This document shows, piece after piece, positions 60,291 to 64,000 of a DNA stretch of 64,000 nucleotides (within the stretch, counting starts at the first letter, position 1; the number at the start of each line of letters is the position of its first letter). The translations under genes were made by a program, and so were the position numbers. The notes beneath the pieces are model-generated. The model made no database searches. It saw only the letters and a program-made list of their open reading frames with translations, and was not told where the DNA came from. Source of the DNA: Lentisphaeria bacterium (GTDB taxonomy: Bacteria; Verrucomicrobiota; Lentisphaeria; Victivallales; UBA1829); NCBI GenBank assembly GCA_017456805.1, contig JAFTIQ010000034.1:1-64000 (forward strand). The letters are read 5' to 3'.

Positions 60291-61328
60291 ATGAGCATCG
60301 TAACAATTATCGGATCGGGAATGATGGGATCCGCTCTTGCGTTTCCTGCAAGGGAAAACGGGAATACGGTCCGATTGGTCGGCACACCTCTGGATCGGGA
60401 AATCATTGATTGCTGCCGCAAAACCGGACAGCATCCGAAGTTTGACCGTCCGTTTCCGGCAGGAGTTGAGTATTATCAATTTAAAGAGTGTGAAAGTGCA
60501 TTGAAAGAAACCGATCTGATCATTTGCGGAGTGAGTTCTTTCGGTGTGGACTGGTTCGCTGAAACCGTTCTGCCCATGCTGCCCGCAGGTGTTCCGGTTC
60601 TTTCCGTCACAAAAGGATTGCTGTGTCAGGACGATGGTTCCCTGATCTCTTATCCTCAATTCTGGCAGAAAAAACTGGATGTGCTGGGAAAAGATAATGA
60701 GCTTTGTGCCATTGGCGGCCCCTGTACCAGCTACGAATTAGTGGCTCATGATCAAACACTTGTGGCGTTCTGCGGCAAGGATATGAACGTGCTGAAACGT
60801 TTGAAGTCGATCATGGAAACAGAGTATTATCACATCATTGCCACGCTGGATGTCATGGGTGTGGAATCTGCGGTTGCCTTGAAAAACGGTTATGCGCTGG
60901 GCGTTGCACTGACTATCGGAGTCAACTTCAAACGTTTAGGCAAAGAGGAGCTTCATTATAACTCTCAGGCGGGCGTTTTCCTTCAGGCGACAAGAGAAAT
61001 GCACAGTCTGGTCAATCTTCTGGGCGGAACAGATGAGAGTTTCTATGTAGGAGTGGGAGATCTTTATGTCACGGTTTACGGCGGGCGCACCCGGAAAGTA
61101 GGAATTCTGCTTGGCGAAGGGGACACCATTGAAGAAGCTCTGGAAAAACTGCAGGGCGTCACTCTGGAATCTCTTGTGGTTGCCAAACGGGTTGCCAAAG
61201 CTTTGAGAATTCAGGCAGAACAGGGCAAAATCAACCTTTCTGATTATCCGCTGCTGCTGCATGTTGACAGCATTATTTCCGAAAACGCTCCGGTTGCGAT
61301 TCCCTGGCAGGAGTTTACAAAGAGCTGA
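60291..61328 (+). CDS. gpsA: NAD(P)-dependent glycerol-3-phosphate dehydrogenase family protein
   Basis: 345 residues. N-terminal GSGMMGSALAFPARENG (Rossmann), GPCTSYELVAHDQT (usual GPSFAxE), the catalytic lysine region SAVALKNGYALG, and GVGDLYVTVYGGRTRK (usual GxGDLxxT...SRN). GpsA makes sn-glycerol-3-phosphate for phospholipids. Several motifs deviate and the gene is embedded in a glycosidase operon, so it may reduce another phosphorylated sugar; the family is certain, the substrate is not. AGGAG before the ATG. Confidence 0.78.
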   Translation: MSIVTIIGSGMMGSALAFPARENGNTVRLVGTPLDREIIDCCRKTGQHPKFDRPFPAGVEYYQFKECESALKETDLIICGVSSFGVDWFAETVLPMLPAGVPVLSVTKGLLCQDDGSLISYPQFWQKKLDVLGKDNELCAIGGPCTSYELVAHDQTLVAFCGKDMNVLKRLKSIMETEYYHIIATLDVMGVESAVALKNGYALGVALTIGVNFKRLGKEELHYNSQAGVFLQATREMHSLVNLLGGTDESFYVGVGDLYVTVYGGRTRKVGILLGEGDTIEEALEKLQGVTLESLVVAKRVAKALRIQAEQGKINLSDYPLLLHVDSIISENAPVAIPWQEFTKS

Positions 61329-61336
61329 TCACAACG

Positions 61337-62293
61337 ATGCGAAGAAAGTTTTTCCAGTTTTTTCTCACTTTGTCCATCCTGTGTTTCTGTGGCTGCGGAA
61401 CAAGTATTCTTTCGGAAATAAAGGAATATGTACAGACATCTGCGCCCCTGGAATCCAAATATCTGGAAACAGGACCTTATGCGGTTAAATGCATTCAGAG
61501 GGATGCCGGGGACTATAAGCTGAAAGAGTTCCGGATCTGGTATCCGGCAGAACTGGAAGAGAACAGGAAAAAGCAGTATCCGGCGATTGTGATATGCAAT
61601 GGAACCGGCTATCGTGCGACCCGGTTCATGACTGTGTTCCGGCATCTTGCCTCATGGGGTTTTGTGGTGATCGGAACGGAAGAGAAGTGGACAGGGAAAG
61701 GACGCGGAGCGATTCTTTGCCTGAAATTTCTGCTGAATGAAAATCAAACGCCGGACAGTCCTTTTTACCGGAAAATCGATCCCGACCGTTTGGGAATTGC
61801 CGGACATTCTCAGGGAGGTGCCGGGGCGATCAATGCTGTTACAAAATATCCGGAAGGAAAGTATTTCAAAGCACTGTTTACCATCAGCGGAATCAATCAA
61901 ACGCTGGCAGAATCCTGGCTTATGCGGTGTCCCTATGATCCCGGACGTTTGAAAATACCGGTCATGATGACCGCCACTTCCAATCCTTACGGCTGGGATG
62001 AGGATCATCCGGAACGGAAAGATCTGGGAATCTGCACCCTTGTCTCCCTGAAAGAAAACCGGGATGCGATCCTGAAACAGAATGACACCACCGTGATCAT
62101 TGCACGGGTCGCAAACAAAAAGAAATATCACGCGGAAAATTTGGCGATGAGCACTCCCTATATGACTGCCTGGTTTGTCTATTGGCTTCAGGGGGATGCT
62201 TCTGCCGGAAGGTTTTTTCTCGGAAATGATCCGGAATTAAGCAAAAATCCATGCTGGCAGGATGTGGAAATCCATTTGCAGAAACAGAAATAA
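61337..62293 (+). CDS. Exported alpha/beta hydrolase (dienelactone hydrolase/cutinase-like)
   Basis: 318 residues. The front FFLTLSILCFCGCG is a signal or lipoprotein signal (the residues before Cys are unusual for a lipobox). The hydrolase core shows PAIVICNGTG (oxyanion), the nucleophile elbow IAGHSQGGAGA near residue 155, and later Asp and His candidates. It resembles the cutinase/dienelactone group of esterases. It begins 8 nt after gpsA and probably ends the operon. The substrate may be an acyl or ester group on a glycan (inference). Confidence 0.7.
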   Translation: MRRKFFQFFLTLSILCFCGCGTSILSEIKEYVQTSAPLESKYLETGPYAVKCIQRDAGDYKLKEFRIWYPAELEENRKKQYPAIVICNGTGYRATRFMTVFRHLASWGFVVIGTEEKWTGKGRGAILCLKFLLNENQTPDSPFYRKIDPDRLGIAGHSQGGAGAINAVTKYPEGKYFKALFTISGINQTLAESWLMRCPYDPGRLKIPVMMTATSNPYGWDEDHPERKDLGICTLVSLKENRDAILKQNDTTVIIARVANKKKYHAENLAMSTPYMTAWFVYWLQGDASAGRFFLGNDPELSKNPCWQDVEIHLQKQK

Positions 62294-62299
62294 AAAAAC

Positions 62300-62328
62300 T
62301 TGACTTTTTGACTGCCCGGGATTATATT
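62300..62328 (+). promoter_or_regulatory. Promoter of the DUF190 gene
   Basis: TTGACT (62300-62305), 17-bp spacer, TATATT (62323-62328). Confidence 0.55.
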
Positions 62329-62356
62329 TTTCCGGAAAACTGAAAGGAGGCGGATG

Positions 62357-62716
62357 ATGGCAATCGATTTTTTCTCTGAAGGAATGGCTGTTTTGAGAAT
62401 TTATACAGCGGAAAAAGATCACTGCGAGGGACTTCCGTTCTATGAATGGCTGGTTCAGAAAGCATGCGGATACGGTCTTGCCGGAGCAACAGTGTTCCGC
62501 GGGATCGGAAGTTATTGTCTGGGCAATCCGGTGCTGGCGCCTCAATTTCATCAACTCTCTATCAATCAGCCGGTTGTCATTGAAATCGTTGACAAACTGG
62601 AGGATCTGGAACGGTTTATCGAAAAAATCGAAGATACCGTTCCAAGAGGGCTTATGACACTCCAGCCCGTGGCTGTCCGCTTCTACGGCAAACAGAGAAA
62701 GAAACCACAGAGCTGA
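62357..62716 (+). CDS. DUF190 (PII-like) protein
   Basis: 119 residues. The family pattern is clear: VLRIYTAEKDHCEGLPFYEW, GLAGATVFRGIGSYG-like (GIGSYCLG), and PVVIEIVDKLEDLERFI. DUF190 proteins have a PII-like ferredoxin fold and often travel with CrcB fluoride channels; none is adjacent here. Two ATG codons (62354, 62357) follow GGAGG; the second has the better 6-nt spacing. Role unknown, possibly small-molecule sensing. Confidence 0.82.
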   Translation: MAIDFFSEGMAVLRIYTAEKDHCEGLPFYEWLVQKACGYGLAGATVFRGIGSYCLGNPVLAPQFHQLSINQPVVIEIVDKLEDLERFIEKIEDTVPRGLMTLQPVAVRFYGKQRKKPQS

Positions 62717-62723
62717 AGATTTA

Positions 62724-63932
62724 TCAGCTGATGATCATCTCTTCGTAGGCCTTTTCCAGAAGGGGCTGAATATCGCCCAGCTTTGCTTCTTCCCGTTCGA
62801 TATCAAAGAGTTTTGCGGCAACAGAGGGAGAAGGCGGAGCAAAAACCGTACAGCTGTCCGGCTGCGGATCAATGGAAAGTTCGTATGTTCCGAGTTTCTC
62901 AGCACGGCGGATCGTTTCCAGTTTATCCATACCGCACAGGGGGCGCAGCATCACGAATTCGGCAGCGGAATCAATGGTGCCGAGATTGATGATCGTCTGA
63001 CTTGCAACCTGTCCGACAGCTTCGCCCGTTACGATGGCATTAAGTTTTTTCCGGCGGCAGATCATATTTGCGATCCGCATCATCATCCGGCGATAGAGAA
63101 CCGTCCGGAACTTTTCTGTACAGAGATCCCGGATCTGTTTCTGAATTTCGGAAAGATTGCAGGCATAAAGCGTTCCGGGTTTCTGGAAGGTATTGAGTTT
63201 TTTCTGTATTTTCTGAACCTTTTCCAGCGACGCCATGGGGGTATAAGGGAAGCTGTGGAATGTCAGGAAATCCACATGACAGCCCCGGTTCATGATCATC
63301 TGGCACGCCACGGGGGAATCGATCCCTCCGGAAAGCAGTGCAAGCACCGGGCTGTTGCTGCCGGTGGGCAATCCGCCCGGACCCGGGAACACCTGATAAT
63401 AGATCAGTGCATTGATATCCCGTACTTCGATCCCGACGGATATATCCGGATGAGTCAAATCGACTTCCAGCTCCTCATCTTTGAACATTTTGGAAATTTC
63501 CGTTGCAGCGGCGATTTCGATATCTTTGGACATCATGGGAAAACGTTTGTCGCTGCGTCTTGCACGGATCCGGAATTTGACGTAGCCCTTCCGGTCAATC
63601 ACCGGCTGAAGCTGTTCCCCGGCACTTTCCCGGACAAGGGAAAGAATCTGTTCAATTGCAGGTTCACATTCCAGCGCAGGAGAAAAGTTTTCCAATCCGG
63701 AACAGCGGGAAAGAGCAGAAGTGATCTTTTCGATCTGCTCACCGGTAAACGGAGCTTTATCTTCCCGGCGCACATAGATCCGCCCCCGGACACGGGGAAA
63801 AGTCAACCCTGAAATCTCTTCCAGTGTCTGACACTGATAGCGCAAATTATCGATCAGTTTCTCTTCAAACATTCTGCGGTTGTCGCCCTTGGTGGCGATC
63901 TCATGATAACGGCAAATAAAACAGGTGTACAT
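62724..63932 (-). CDS. thiI: tRNA 4-thiouridine synthase ThiI (without rhodanese domain)
   Basis: 402 residues. N-terminal ferredoxin-like/THUMP region (to about 165), then the PP-loop LLSGGIDSPVACQM near residue 195 for ATP, VTGEAVGQVASQT and QPDSCTVFAPPSP. It adenylates U8 of tRNA for sulfur insertion. E. coli ThiI (482 residues) has an extra C-terminal rhodanese domain, absent here as in many bacteria. Convergent with DUF190 (7 nt). Starts 9 nt after the stop of the partial gene upstream. Confidence 0.92.
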   Translation of the reverse strand: MYTCFICRYHEIATKGDNRRMFEEKLIDNLRYQCQTLEEISGLTFPRVRGRIYVRREDKAPFTGEQIEKITSALSRCSGLENFSPALECEPAIEQILSLVRESAGEQLQPVIDRKGYVKFRIRARRSDKRFPMMSKDIEIAAATEISKMFKDEELEVDLTHPDISVGIEVRDINALIYYQVFPGPGGLPTGSNSPVLALLSGGIDSPVACQMIMNRGCHVDFLTFHSFPYTPMASLEKVQKIQKKLNTFQKPGTLYACNLSEIQKQIRDLCTEKFRTVLYRRMMMRIANMICRRKKLNAIVTGEAVGQVASQTIINLGTIDSAAEFVMLRPLCGMDKLETIRRAEKLGTYELSIDPQPDSCTVFAPPSPSVAAKLFDIEREEAKLGDIQPLLEKAYEEMIIS

Positions 63933-63941
63933 TTTCAGTTC

Positions 63942-64000
63942 CTAAACAAGTTTTGCGATTCCCGCAACTGCGGCGGTTTCCACGCGTAAAATATATGATC
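63942..64000 (-). CDS. rsmE: 16S rRNA m3U1498 methyltransferase RsmE, C-terminal fragment
   Basis: Only the last 18 residues are in the window; they read YILRVETAAVAGIAKLV and stop at TAG (63942-63944). RsmE proteins end with LGxRILRxETAxxxAL, so the match is good though short. The rest lies beyond 64000. It is directly upstream of thiI on the same strand. Confidence 0.6.
   Translation of the reverse strand, partial: SYILRVETAAVAGIAKLV

Overview
The window reads as the chromosome of a Gram-negative bacterium of the Lentisphaerota (Victivallales-like) type. The evidence is indirect. It carries a short pseudopilin with the [18 protein letters not shown] leader and a C-terminal H-X9-DG motif, a carbohydrate-degrading gene set (heparinase II/III-like, GH1, GH29) with GntR/LacI-type regulators, outer-membrane lipid machinery (MlaA), a VIT protein with a PEP-CTERM-like tail, and a glycosylated repeat adhesin. 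Base composition is intermediate, with AT-rich intergenic DNA. Ribosome binding sites are mostly AGGAG-like. At least 17 promoters share TTGAAA/TTGACA-like -35 boxes, a spacer that is usually 16 bp, and TATATT as -10.

Layout. 1-402: end of an IS3-type insertion sequence. 443-4225 (minus): creatininase-family and DegT-family genes plus a secreted protein. 4226-4675: a repeat-rich control region with a hairpin-only transcription unit. 4676-6488 (plus): AraC regulator and PHP phosphatase. 6595-13992 (minus): MscS channel, MarC, an MlaA-hydrolase fusion, CoaB, NAD kinase and a U32 protein. 14294-24697 (plus): an Aah/TibC-type O-heptosyltransferase followed 15 nt later by a 3061-residue repeat protein that is probably its substrate. 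24865-28491: HPr, TrkA, TrkH, small zinc-ribbon protein. 28406-31186 (minus): membrane VIT/MSEP-CTERM-like protein. 31448-41147 (plus): two compact housekeeping runs (acyl-CoA synthetase, RsmB, TatD, TcdA, AroA; then alkaline phosphatase, YibE/F, a circularly permuted SGNH hydrolase, sirtuin), then tRNA-Leu(UAG).

41575-46518 is the most unusual accessory region. Two inverted copies of a 176-bp unit, each a strong promoter running straight into an 18-bp hairpin and T-tract, face outward and bracket about 4.6 kb next to the tRNA. Inside are a MagIII-like DNA glycosylase, a DUF4143 ATPase flanked by direct repeats and hairpin repeats, an amber-interrupted small gene, a zinc-ribbon protein, a tandem-repeat protein and YggL.

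46739-62716 is mainly carbohydrate catabolism: a GntR/LacI-type regulator divergent from an oxidoreductase and a TIM-barrel isomerase; a hairpin-array intergenic region; a heparinase II/III-like lyase, pseudopilin and M14 peptidase run divergent from a second GntR/LacI regulator; a lipoprotein; and a GH1-GH29-GpsA-hydrolase operon. The window ends with DUF190, ThiI and the C-terminus of RsmE. All assignments are from reading motifs and protein sequence by eye; no database search was run.
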